Translations under genes and position numbers: made by a program
Shown here: one piece after another, positions 30,830 through 39,400 of the stretch
How positions within the stretch are numbered: position 1 is the first letter of the stretch
How the letters are laid out: every line of letters starts with the position of its first letter
The notes under the pieces: model-generated
What the model saw: the letters and a program-made list of their open reading frames with translations, nothing else
Databases searched by the model: none
Told to the model about the DNA's origin: nothing
Source: Pomphorhynchus laevis
Lineage: Eukaryota > Acanthocephala > Palaeacanthocephala > Echinorhynchida > Pomphorhynchidae
Length of the DNA stretch: 64,000 nucleotides
Assembly: GCA_012934845.2 (NCBI GenBank)
Contig: WNNJ02002852.1
Location: 1 to 64,000 of the forward strand
Reading direction: 5' to 3'

Positions 30830-31985
30830 GTCTAATAAACAGCATGGGTTTTGAAAACATCACTCCACATCAACTAATCTAACATTAGCGCACGAAAGCT
30901 GGGTCGGTTTTGTCGAACAGGGGGTGCCGGTTGATGTCGTGTTTATTAATTTGTCCAAAGCTTTTGATCTGGTCGTTCATCCAATTTATTTGGAAACTTA
31001 GAAATTACGTATTCTCAACGCACGTTTGTCTCTGGATACGTGAATTATTGAGTAGACGTTCCTTTGCTGTGCCAGTTGGTAAGTCTGTTTCTGAACGGTT
31101 TTATCTCACTCAAGATGTTCCTCAAGGCAGTATCCTTAGTCCCACTTTGTTTAATATTTACATCAACGAAATCGCTGAAAATGTTACATGCCTGTGCCTA
31201 TTATACGCCGATAACATGAAACTGTAGTGCCTTTTATTTCGTGGTTGTTCTAGCTCTCCCCTACTACAATTAGATTTAGATAAAGTTAGTAGTTGGTGTT
31301 TATCACACGGCTTAGTAATCAATGTTAGTACATGTCGACATATGAGAATTGATCAATCCCGATTACCTCCCCCTTCTTATCAATTCAGCTCAGCAGTTAT
31401 CGAATCAGTTAATCACTTTACTGATCTAGGTGTTGTTATCTCCTCTAATTTAAAATCTCGTCTTCATTCTTCTGCGATTATTGCAAAATGCCGTAGAATT
31501 TTAGGATTTCTTCATCGAAACGTTGGACGACTTGAGCCAAAGGCTTTATGCATTGTATATTCGAGTCTCTTAAAACCGCATATGCTCTATGCATCTCACG
31601 CGACACACCCTCAACTGAAATCAGAATTGAGTGAATTCGACAACATTTTGAGAAGAGTTCCGGCAACTCGCTCCATTCCTTATCCAGTTAGACTAGAGAC
31701 GTTGGGTATAAGATCTATTGAATGCGATCTGTTGATTGCAGATCTTACACTAGTGTGGATGTCTCTGCGCGTGCCTAACCATCCGTGTACGCAGCTGTTC
31801 TGTCTTCGTGAATTCTCAATGTTACGTGACACGAGCTATGTTTAAAGCATCGCTCAAAGCATCGAACAAATTACACGACAGTGATGGATCGCGTCTGTAA
31901 ACGATGAAATGGATTATGATGTTGATCACTGGTGTGATCAACAGCTTTTCTGCTGTGCAATTCAAAGAACGCCTAAAGCTTGACC
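30830..31985 (+). pseudogene. LINE family G RT, palm and thumb, after the Gypsy insertion
   Basis: Residues NKQHGFEKHHSTSTN follow the target duplication, then DVVFINLSKAFDLVVHP (motif A with Asn for the catalytic Asp), DVPQGSILSPTLFNIYINEI (motif B), CLLYADNMKL (motif C with Asn for the second Asp). The frame 31,342-31,845 gives HFTDLGVVISSNLKSRLHSS and YPVRLETLGIRSIECDLLI. Catalytic changes, stops and frame changes show it was dead or has decayed. The sibling copy at 45,895-46,527 matches it closely. Confidence 0.85.
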
Positions 31986-32080
31986 TCGTGAACAAATAGA
32001 TTTAGCTGTTGATCACTGGTGTGATCAACAGCTCTTCTGCTGTGCAATTCAAAGAACGCCTAAAGCTTGACCTCGTGAAC
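31921..32080. repeat. 87-bp tandem duplication at the LINE G 3' end
   Basis: The units start GTTGATCACTGGTGTGATCA at 31,921 and 32,008. Each begins with a perfect palindrome GTTGATCAC-TGGT-GTGATCAAC. The sibling element at 46,450 has one unit and an imperfect palindrome there. Confidence 0.9.
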
Positions 32081-32189
32081 TCTTGATGTTTTTTTCGTTC
32101 TTTTTTCTGTTTTTCATTCGATATGATGCTTCCTTAAGAGCTTCAGCTCCCTTGGAAGTCGACATATAATAATCTTAGTGATATTATTT

Positions 32190-32480
32190 AATTCCGAATT
32201 TCTCATATGTAATTCACTAAGGGATGCTTGAGGATTTCCCATTGCGAGACCATCGTTTTGTTCATATACCTCATTATTAAATTTGAAAATTGTTTTATTT
32301 TTGCATCAGACAAGCAATTCGGCCTACTTTTCAAAACAAAGTTTAAAGGAGTTATCCGAATTTTCCTCTAATAGTTTTGCAGCTAGCATAATAGCTTTAT
32401 TTGTGGCACATTAGTGAAAATCGAAACGATGTCAAAAGCTAATCATCGTGTTACCCTTTGCATTATAGTTACGGATCATT
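32190..32480 (-). mobile_element. Penelope-like RT fragment
   Basis: Minus-strand translation gives SFDIVSIFTNVPQIKAI (about 32,390-32,440) and EQNDGLAMGNPQASLS (about 32,220-32,265). They correspond to the SFDVxSLFTNxP and GxAMGSPLSP boxes of PLE reverse transcriptases. Decayed, with stops. Confidence 0.75.
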
Positions 32481-32599
32481 TTAGAGAAATGAATTATATC
32501 CTTAACATGAAAAAATGAGATATTTCTAATAATGATTTAATTTTTATCGCAATTATTTTTGATATGGTATATGAATATTATTATAGAACACAACAGAGT

Positions 32600-33365
32600 T
32601 ACTCAGTACAGCTCTTAATGTTGGGCATGTGGGTAATATAAAAATAAAAACAAAAATAAAATAAAAATCATCCGCAAGATAAATGTTGTTTTAATTTCTG
32701 ACGAAATTCTTTAGTCGACTGCGTAGTAACCATTGAGCTGTCCAATTCATTCTAAGCATTGATCGCGTGATGCGGAAATGACTTTATAACCACCGATTTG
32801 CATAATTGCTGCTTTCTCAATTTGGCTTTATGTCCTCGTGTGCGATTGTGAATGTTTATTGAAGTTAGTTGTTTTAAAGTCTCACCCCCATAACCAAGCA
32901 TAATTAAGCGATGCAAATAAGCGAGGTCAATGAATGATCTACGTGATTCAAAGGTGTTCATTCCTAATATCTCAAGACGTCGCTCATATGACAAACATTG
33001 GACACCTAATACATGCTTGGAAGACACTCGTAGCACTCTTTCGATGGTCAAGGTATTTCTAACAAAAATTGGTGCGGTAGCTGGAAGTCCATATTTAATG
33101 ATCGGTAGCAAAAATACGGAGAATACCGTCCTAAAAATTCAAGGGGTAAGTAACGATAACGAGCGTCGAATACACCAGAAGAGCCGAAGACATTTTGATG
33201 AAATACATCGAGAGTGCTCTTCAAAACACATAAAGCTACTAGTTATACTACCCAAATCATTATACGTACTAACTGTGCTTACTTCACTTCGCCCTAAGGA
33301 ATATGAGAAATTGGATGCCTTACCGATTGTCATGTGTGCACACTTCTCATAATTAACACCCAATT
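32600..33365 (-). pseudogene. CR1-like LINE 3' fragment, family H
   Basis: Minus-strand frames 33,139-33,363 (VNYEKCAHMTIGKASNF, STYNDLGSITSS) and 32,752-33,111 (LLPIIKYGLPATAPIF, RVSSKHVLGVQCLSYERRLE) give the RT thumb region of a CR1-type LINE. A terminal AWNELDSSMV block lies near 32,740 and an A/T-rich tail near 32,640. It is 5'-truncated and carries one frame change. Family H differs from A, B, C, D and F. Confidence 0.8.
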
Positions 33366-33531
33366 TGTTATTTCTACATCATCTAAGTATCACAGTCAAC
33401 TCGAATTGCAATAATTCAACGTCTTTGGATGAATCTATACAATGACAAACCTTTAAAAAAAGGATTTATTTTAAAGTGGCAAATGCGTGCCAGCGCACGC
33501 TTACATGATTACGACAAAACAAGACTGTGAA

Positions 33532-35049
33532 TCAGGTGTCGAGAAGGTGTGAACGGAGGAGGTGTTTGAATGTGATAAAGGAGGGAGCGCGGCGGACGTC
33601 GAGAGGGAGTTGATTCCAGGCGAGTGAGGCGGCGACGAGGAAGGATCGGAGACCGTAGTTGTTGGAGTAATTAGGAACGTGGAGTAAGAGGGTATGACAG
33701 GAACGAAGCGATAGCGAGGTGGGGCGAGTATCGTCTAAGAAAGGAAGGTTGATGAACGATGGGGAGCCGACAGCGATGAGACGAAAAGTAACGAGAAGAA
33801 GGCGGAGTTTGATGCGGATGTGGATGGTGGGCCAGGAGAGTTGTGCAAAATATGTGGATGTGTGGTCGAAGCGACGGAGGCGAAAGAGCACTCGAACGGC
33901 GGTGTTGATTATTCGTTGTAGGGGTAGGATGATGGATTTTGGAGAATTGGCGAAAAGGCTAAGGCAGTAATCGATTTTAGGGAAAAGAAGCGATGAAAGA
34001 AGAGACATACAAGAACGGAAGTCGATAAGGGGGCGGATACGGCGGATGTCACGAAGAATTAAGTTAGACGAGCGGACCTTGTCACGGACGAAGGGTTTAA
34101 GGGAAAGGTGATCATCGAAATGGAAGTCTAAGAAAGTGAGATTTTGGACTACAGGGATGATCGATGAGGCAATAGATACAATGGGAGGAGATATGCTTGG
34201 TTTACGGAGAAGGATCCACATTATTTTGGACTTTTCGGGGTTTAGAACGAGATGGAGATTGGAGAGACGTTTGTAGATAGAAGAAAGACAGTTGGAGGCA
34301 GAAATGCCGATATCGTGTATGCGATGTGCGGGTGCATGAGCATAGATTAGAATGTCATCGGCATATTGCATGACCTTAAAGGAGTAAGGTTTGATAAACG
34401 GAGATAGATCGCCAAGCAGAAGTGAGAAAAGCATGGGACCTAAGACTGAACCATATGGTACCCCGCCAAAATAGGGATGGGAGGGGTGTGTGATGAATTA
34501 GAACAGATGCGAAAGGAACGGTCGGATAGATATGAGGCGAACCATGCTACGGAGGAAGAAGAAAAGCCGTAATCATAACGAATGCGAGAAAGGAGGACCG
34601 GAGTGGTCGACAATGTCGAATGCGGAGGAGAGGTCGAGGGAGATGAGAACACTATATAGAGCCTTGTCTCGAGAAATGAGTAAGTCGTTGTACACTTTTA
34701 TGCATGCGATTTCTGTCGAGTGATTAGAGCGGAAAGCGGATTGAAAAGGAGGGTACAGATTGGATGAGGAGATATATACGTTGATTTGTATTAAGATGAG
34801 GCGTTCTAAGGGCTTAGAAAGAGTAGGGAGTAGTCAAATAGGGCGATAGCTAGAAGGAAGGGAGGGGTCGAGCGATTGTTTCTTAAGGAGGGGACGAACA
34901 ATTGCGGATTTCCAGTGTGAAGGGAAAATACGACTGCGGATGGACGAGTTAAACAAGGTTGTGAGAAATGGGAATATCGATAAGCATATCGATTTTAATA
35001 TGTGAGTAGACAGGGGATCGGCAGGTGAGGTTTTGTTGGGCAAGTACAT
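33532..35049 (-). pseudogene. LINE A2 reverse transcriptase
   Basis: 35,049-34,834: PNKTSPADPLSTHILKSICL and LPSSYRPI (fingers). The region of motif A is at about 34,640 (STLSTTPVLLSRIRYDYGFS in the open frame). 34,434-33,532: LFSLLLGDLSPFIKPYSFKV, MQYADDILIYAHAP (motif C, about 34,370), LNPEKSKIMWIL, then the thumb and LQRIINTAVRVLFRLRRFDH, LAWNQLPLDVRRAPSFITFK. The end is L2/CR1-like. Broken by several frame changes. Confidence 0.82.
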
Positions 35050-35456
35050 GAGGACAGATGATACTTCTGTAGGTGAGACAGGGAGAAGATGAAAGAGTTC
35101 CGGAAAGACAGAGTAAACTGAGCAGAGTGGGGTAGGATGGAGACCGGGGTGTGAGAGAGCAACGTGGATACTTTAGTCTGGAGAAATGACGAATAATCAT
35201 TGGCATTGATGTTGCACGGCGAAGAGGAGCGAGCAAGGATTGAGTTAAAAGTATGTCAGAGAGTCTTAGAGTTGAATGAAGTGATGATTTTATGCTGCCA
35301 GAAGGAGTTGCATTTGGTACGTAGTAGGTTGAGATGAGACCGACGAAGAGCAAGATAGGAATCACGTAAAGACGGAGTGATTGAGCGGAAATCACGTCTG
35401 AAAGAGCGGTCATAGACTCGAAAAGCATGGCGGAGTCTACCCTTTGATAGTGGGCA

Positions 35457-36427
35457 TTAGATGTCAAACCATGGGGCACGGTGCAAGCGACGGTGTGGAT
35501 GAGACTTGAAGGGCAAGAGAATATCGAGAGTGGATGTGAGTTCAGAGTCGAAAAGAAAGGCGAGATCGTGAGGAGATGATTTTGTTATTGTGGGTAATGA
35601 TAGAGATGATTTGAGTAAGGCAGAGCGGAGAAGAGGAAGGTCAAGATTTCTCACAAGGCGACGTAGAATTGTAGGTGTGTGAGGAGGGGTGTGGTTGTGA
35701 GTGAGATCAAGGGTGATAAGAAAGTGATCGGATAGACCAGGATCAGAGATGGACAGTGAGGTGTAGGCAGCAAAATGATCGGGGACAGCGATGATGTCGA
35801 GTGCCCCACCAAGTATATGTGTGGGGGCAGTGGAGATTAGTTTGTAATTGTAGTTGGATAGAATGTTGATGAATCGTATGGAATCCGTGGAAGAGGGGCG
35901 GTCAATGCGGATATTGAAGTCGCCTAGAACGAGTGAAGGATTTTGGACAAAGCACAATGAGAAAGGAGGTCATCGAGTTCGATAAAAAATAAGGCAGTAG
36001 GAGCTGATGAACCAGGACGGTATACAATGGCGAGATATAGCGTGGTCGGGTTAGAATAACGACAAGTCAGCAATTCAAAAGAGCAAGGACTGAAAGGGGG
36101 ATTTATTTTGCGAAGAGACGCGGGGTGACGCGCGAATGCGACGATGTCGCCATGATTAGAGAATTTAGAAGGGCATGAACTAAGGGGGCCGGCGGATTCG
36201 ACTTGGGAGCAACCGGTAGAGAGCAGACGATGAATGGAACGGTCGTTGGAATCTGAGTGCCAGGATTCGATGAGGCAGAAGAGATCGATGGATTGCTTGG
36301 TTAACAGGTTGAGGATAAGATCGGATTTATTGAGAATAGATCTAGTGTTAAGGAGACCGAGGCGGAAACCGTGTGTTGTGGCGAAAGAGTCTAGTGGAGA
36401 AGACACATAGGAGAGATGGAGCGCCAT
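35457..36427 (-). pseudogene. LINE A2 APE endonuclease
   Basis: ATG 36,427 gives MALHLSYVSSPLDSF, RLGLLNTRSILNKSDLILNL (Asn motif), LFCLIESWHSDSND (Glu in IESW), YRPGSSAPT, then in a second frame LGDFNIRIDRPSS and GLSDHFLITLDL. All APE metal-binding motifs can be seen, spread over two frames joined near 35,940. It matches A5, where the same domain is in one frame. Confidence 0.82.
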
Positions 36428-37530
36428 CGAATTTTTGGACGGGTGTGGACAACTTGAAAATTTCCGTCTATATTTCGGATTGAGAGTGAGGTTTCGCCGT
36501 TTTCCTCGCGACGGCGTTTTTCGATGCGGGCTGAAGAGATTTGAGCGATTTCAGAAGGGGCGCGATCGGGGAAAATTCGAGTGGTTGAAGATGACATGAG
36601 TTTGAATCGTTGAGAGAGGACAGAAAACGCGTGAGAGCGATGCTTGAAAGCAATTTTTAGGAGAGGGGGCTGGGAAGGATAAGTTTGAGAAGATTTGTTT
36701 AGACGGATAAATGCGACAGGAGAAATGTCCTTGAAAAAGGAAGTTTTATCCGCAGGGACAATAGACGAGAGGATGGATCTGAAGGCGGAAACATCGTAGT
36801 CTAGACGTGCTTGTTGAGATAAGGAGTTAGAAGGCGTGATATTAGTGACAATGACGCAACGATCGCGAGAAGCAAAGCGCTTCCGTAAAGGAGGACGACT
36901 GACGTGAGTAGGTGAGATCACGATAGAAGAGCTGGCAGTTGATGATTTAGAGGGATTTGGTTTGACGACGGGAGACATAGAGGATAATGATAATAAAGAG
37001 GGTGACAAGCGATGTTAGGAAAGGTTATGAGTGGAAGGATAGTGGAGGTTGGTGGAGGTGATTTTGATTGATGGATGCAAGGTATTGAGAGACGAGACGG
37101 GAAGGACGGGACGTGGGGTGTCGGGGAGTGAATATACATTAGTTGTAACAATTTGCGGCTCCGTCACTGTCTCGGTAGATTTATCATAAACTTGACAAAA
37201 TCCATCTTGCTGCGATACAATTTGCGGCTCCTTCACTGTCTCAGTAGATTTGTCAGAAATTTGAGAAATTCGATCATGCTGCGATGCCATTTCCAATTGC
37301 TCTAATCGTTTTATTAACAAGTTGATTTGTTTCGCCGCACAGAATCCGCAGTAGAACGGTGGCCCGCCGCAAGTTTCCTGACCCAAAGCACAATTATGCG
37401 CTACTGATGTCCAGATTTGACAGCCGCTAGCGGAGCATTCAACTTGTAAGTTCTCGATTTTGCCAGTTTTATCGGTATCAACAGAGATTGCTCGCTTGGC
37501 TTTTAGTAGATTTTTCTTCTTGGCTCCCAT
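36391..37530 (-). pseudogene. LINE A2 ORF1
   Basis: ATG at 37,530. Residues 28-70 form the PHD-like finger (LQVECSASGCQIWTSVAHNC, PPFYCGFCAAKQIN). Then come a heptad-like segment (LLIKRLEQLEMASQ), two copies of a STETVxEPQIV repeat (about residues 97-127) and a Ser/Pro linker. After a frame change near 37,010 the frame 36,391-37,008 gives KRFASRDRCVIVTNITPS, DVSAFRSILSSIVPADK, VAFIRLNKSSQTYPSQPPLL, RIEKRRREENGETSLSIRNI. The last part is the ORF1 C-terminal domain shared by all LINEs here. The duplicated STETV repeat is specific to this copy. Confidence 0.82.
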
Positions 37531-37646
37531 TAACTGTAGATTGCAATAGTTTACGATTTTTTAATAATTGTAAGTAGTTAATTGTAAGTAGTTCGCGTTA
37601 GTTGTAAGTAGCGAGCGGATGTCGTCGATGGTTGTCGATGATTATC

Positions 37647-37701
37647 GATAATTGTCAAGCGGATGGTTGTCCGCTTGACAACCATCCGCTTGACAATTAT
37701 C
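37647..37701. repeat. 25-bp perfect palindrome, 5-nt loop, at the A2 5' end
   Basis: Left arm 37,647-37,671 (GATAATTGTCAAGCGGATGG, then TTGTC), loop CGCTT, right arm 37,677-37,701 exact reverse complement. It lies between the A2 5' UTR and an unrelated LINE RT fragment. The left arm continues an array of GTCGATGGTTGTCGATGATT-like blocks, so the right arm looks like an inverted copy of it. Confidence 0.9.
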
Positions 37702-37910
37702 ATCCGCTTGTCGACAGCATACAGAACACAATCAGACGAAAAACAGTATACTATGTCATTTATAAATATGTTAAATAGGAAAAGCCGTAATACAGATTGC
37801 TGTGTAACACCTGAAGAAGATTTACATGAATATGTAAATTTACATGAATATAAAGCATTCAATTCCGGATTACGGATGGATTCTGCTATGCGCAAGGAAG
37901 TGTTCCCCTA
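37702..37910 (-). pseudogene. CR1-like LINE RT fragment (motif B to C)
   Basis: Minus-strand frame 37,578-37,895 contains SSGVTQQSVLRLFLFNIF and INDIVYCFSSDCVLYAVDKR. These are motif B (SGVPQGSVLGPLLFNIFIN) and motif C (LYADDxK) of a CR1-type RT with several substitutions, including loss of an Asp in YADD. The end of that frame runs into the palindrome. Confidence 0.75.
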
Positions 37911-37929
37911 TAGATGTGAACAATTTTTA

Positions 37930-38012
37930 TAATTTTGTTGATTTTTATTTCATGTGAACCGGCTATTTAAGCCCCTGCTTGTAATTCGTTAAAACAATAA
38001 TAATGTCATAAA
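37930..38012 (+). mobile_element. CR1-like LINE 3' terminal fragment
   Basis: A stem-loop GGCT-ATTTA-AGCC (37,961-37,973) lies shortly before AACAATAATAAT, the same arrangement as the 3' ends of families B and C. No coding sequence belongs to it on the plus strand. Confidence 0.55.
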
Positions 38013-38068
38013 TAATGCAACAATAGGTCTTGCACAATGTTCCTTTTTTTGAACTTTTGAGGGTAAGT

Positions 38069-38203
38069 TGAACTATAGCTGAACTGCACTATAGCTGAAC
38101 TGCACTATAGCTGAACTGCACTATAGCTGAACTGCACTATAGCTGAACTGCACTATAGCTGAACTGCACTATAGCTGAACTGATATAGCTGAACTGCACT
38201 ATA
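38069..38203. repeat. 16-bp tandem repeat
   Basis: About eight copies of CTATAGCTGAACTGCA, the first and last two units imperfect. It lies between LINE fragments. No coding or regulatory role is evident. Confidence 0.92.
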
Positions 38204-38324
38204 TCTTGAAACACTGATGATAACTCTGCGTAACTGGGTATTGATAATCATATGAGTGACGTGTCGTCGTGATTGATCGATATTTGGCCTCAAATCGGGT
38301 GAGATAATCCGCTGAATTTTATTT

Positions 38325-38640
38325 GGCGGATTATTTATTTTTTATCATGGCCATCACGATTTCCGACGGTAGTCGATTCCAAGCATTTGCACAACAATGA
38401 GACAACCGATCCAACCGTGAAATGCGACCATGGGACGATATCCTCAACAACAGGGGATGACCTCTGTGGCATCGTCTATTGTTGATAACCACCGAATGGG
38501 TAGGATATCTATCCGAACCGTAGGCTATATGCCACATTACTAACATATCTAGGATGTACAGTCTTTGGTGCGCTAAGCACCAAGTAAGTATTAATAGATT
38601 AGTACTTAATTCTTGATTAAACCAATTCACAAATTTGTTG
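38325..38640 (-). pseudogene. CR1-like LINE 3' coding fragment
   Basis: Minus-strand frame 38,331-38,630 encodes LDMLVMWHIAYGSDRYPTHS, NNRRCHRGHPLLLRISSHGR, RLDRLSHCCANAWNRLPSEI. The RxGHxxxL...RxxxxxxxxxNxWNxLPxxV pattern is the C-terminal end of CR1-type ORF2. 5'-truncated. Confidence 0.75.
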
Positions 38641-39114
38641 TTAATTATGTTTAAGTCTTCTTAATAGGTTCTAATAGTTTGGATGTCAACGTATTGCTTT
38701 TGTAAATTGTACAAAAACAAAAGTTTTTTAAGGTGAAAACATCAATTATAAATTCAATAGAATTACATCTATTATTAAAATAATTATTTAACATTTCTAA
38801 ATGATAAACACATAAAATATTAAAAAATCTTTGAAACAAATTAAGTTATTGATGTTATAAACGATTAGAAATTAAAACTCAAAATTAATAGCAAAATTCA
38901 AAAGTTGACCACTTACCTTTTTGAGAATGTTAAATTATTAAAATTTTTAATGCTGCACTTCAAATTTTGCACACCGTGGAATTAAATTATTTTTCCACCG
39001 CCTCTTAAAAATATAATGGCCACTTTAGATTTCAATCTCTTTATTTCGATTTTATCAAAGCTTTTTGATAATTCCAGTTCAGTGGCTCCATAGCACTGTC
39101 GAGTGATTGTAAAT
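38641..39114. other. AT-rich sequence, no gene assigned
   Basis: A 62-codon minus frame at 38,651-38,839 (for example NSIEFIIDVFTLKNF) has no recognised relative. The rest is AT-rich without visible structure. It may be decayed PLE sequence, since the flank at 39,115 resembles the fold-back unit at 7.5 kb. Confidence 0.4.
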
Positions 39115-39212
39115 AGTTGATAATAATGATCCATTATTGATAAAGAATTATTGAAGCTAAATCAAATTTTTTAATAACCTCTGTTAGCATCTTCAGATGC
39201 TAACAGAAGGCG
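39115..39212. repeat. Partial fold-back unit related to 5.3 and 7.5 kb
   Basis: The flank TAATGATCCATTATTGATAAAG and the left arm (AATTATTGAAGC, CCTCTGTTAGCATCTTCAG) match the 7.5-kb unit. A perfect 12-bp palindrome CTGTTAGCATCT-TC-AGATGCTAACAG is at about 39,181-39,206. The right arm after it is lost. The CTGAAGA core survives only on the minus strand and has no GAAA partner. Confidence 0.7.
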
Positions 39213-39214
39213 GA

Positions 39215-39400
39215 TATAGGTACAGGAAGATGAGAACACTATATATGGCCTTGTCAAAAGAAAAGAGTAGGTAGTTGTAAACTTTAATGCAGGCTATTCT
39301 GTGGAGTGATTAAAGCGGAAGACGGATTGGGAAGGAGGGTACAGATTAGATGAAGAGAGATAAACGTTGATCTGTATTAAGATAATGCGCTCTTAGAGCT
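39215..39400 (-). pseudogene. LINE family A RT fragment, inverted
   Basis: The block is the minus-strand version of the A2 region 34,635-34,815 (GAGAACACTATATATGGCC, GGAGGGTACAGATTAGATG, GATAATGCGCTCTTAGAGC). It covers the RT fingers to motif A region. It joins copy A3 head to head at about 39,400. Confidence 0.8.

Larger units (their letters stand above)
23826..32190 (+). mobile_element. CR1-like LINE, family G, split by a Gypsy insertion
   Basis: ORF1, endonuclease and the RT fingers lie at 23,941-26,856 and the RT palm and thumb at 30,830-31,980. A Gypsy element of about 4 kb occupies 26,857-30,829. The RT protein order is continuous across the site: FNILS before the insertion, NKQHGFEKHH after it. 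The 5' end has the motif AAAGTTTGAGA followed by ATAATATACATACAAT, also found at 45,570 and in variant form at 60,505. The 3' UTR has a GAGC-TTCA-GCTC stem-loop (32,138-32,149) and ends ATATAATAATC. The last 90 bp of coding sequence is tandemly duplicated (31,921-32,080). Confidence 0.88.
33455..37640 (-). mobile_element. LINE family A, copy A2 (near full length)
   Basis: This is the only A copy with both a complete N-terminus and the 3' end. ORF1 starts at 37,530, ORF2 at about 36,427, and the 3' end (TGGCACGCATTTGCC-like, then AAATAAATCC) is at about 33,455. The 5' UTR (37,531-37,640) holds several GTAAGTAG blocks. The end of ORF1 (stop 36,391) overlaps the ORF2 start by 37 nt in a different frame. 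ORF2 has several frame changes. Confidence 0.88.

Noticed and set aside
30830-31227. RT after the Gypsy element as a separate LINE insertion
   Set aside because: It continues the protein order of LINE G exactly and the flanking GTCTA is a target duplication, so it is the same element.
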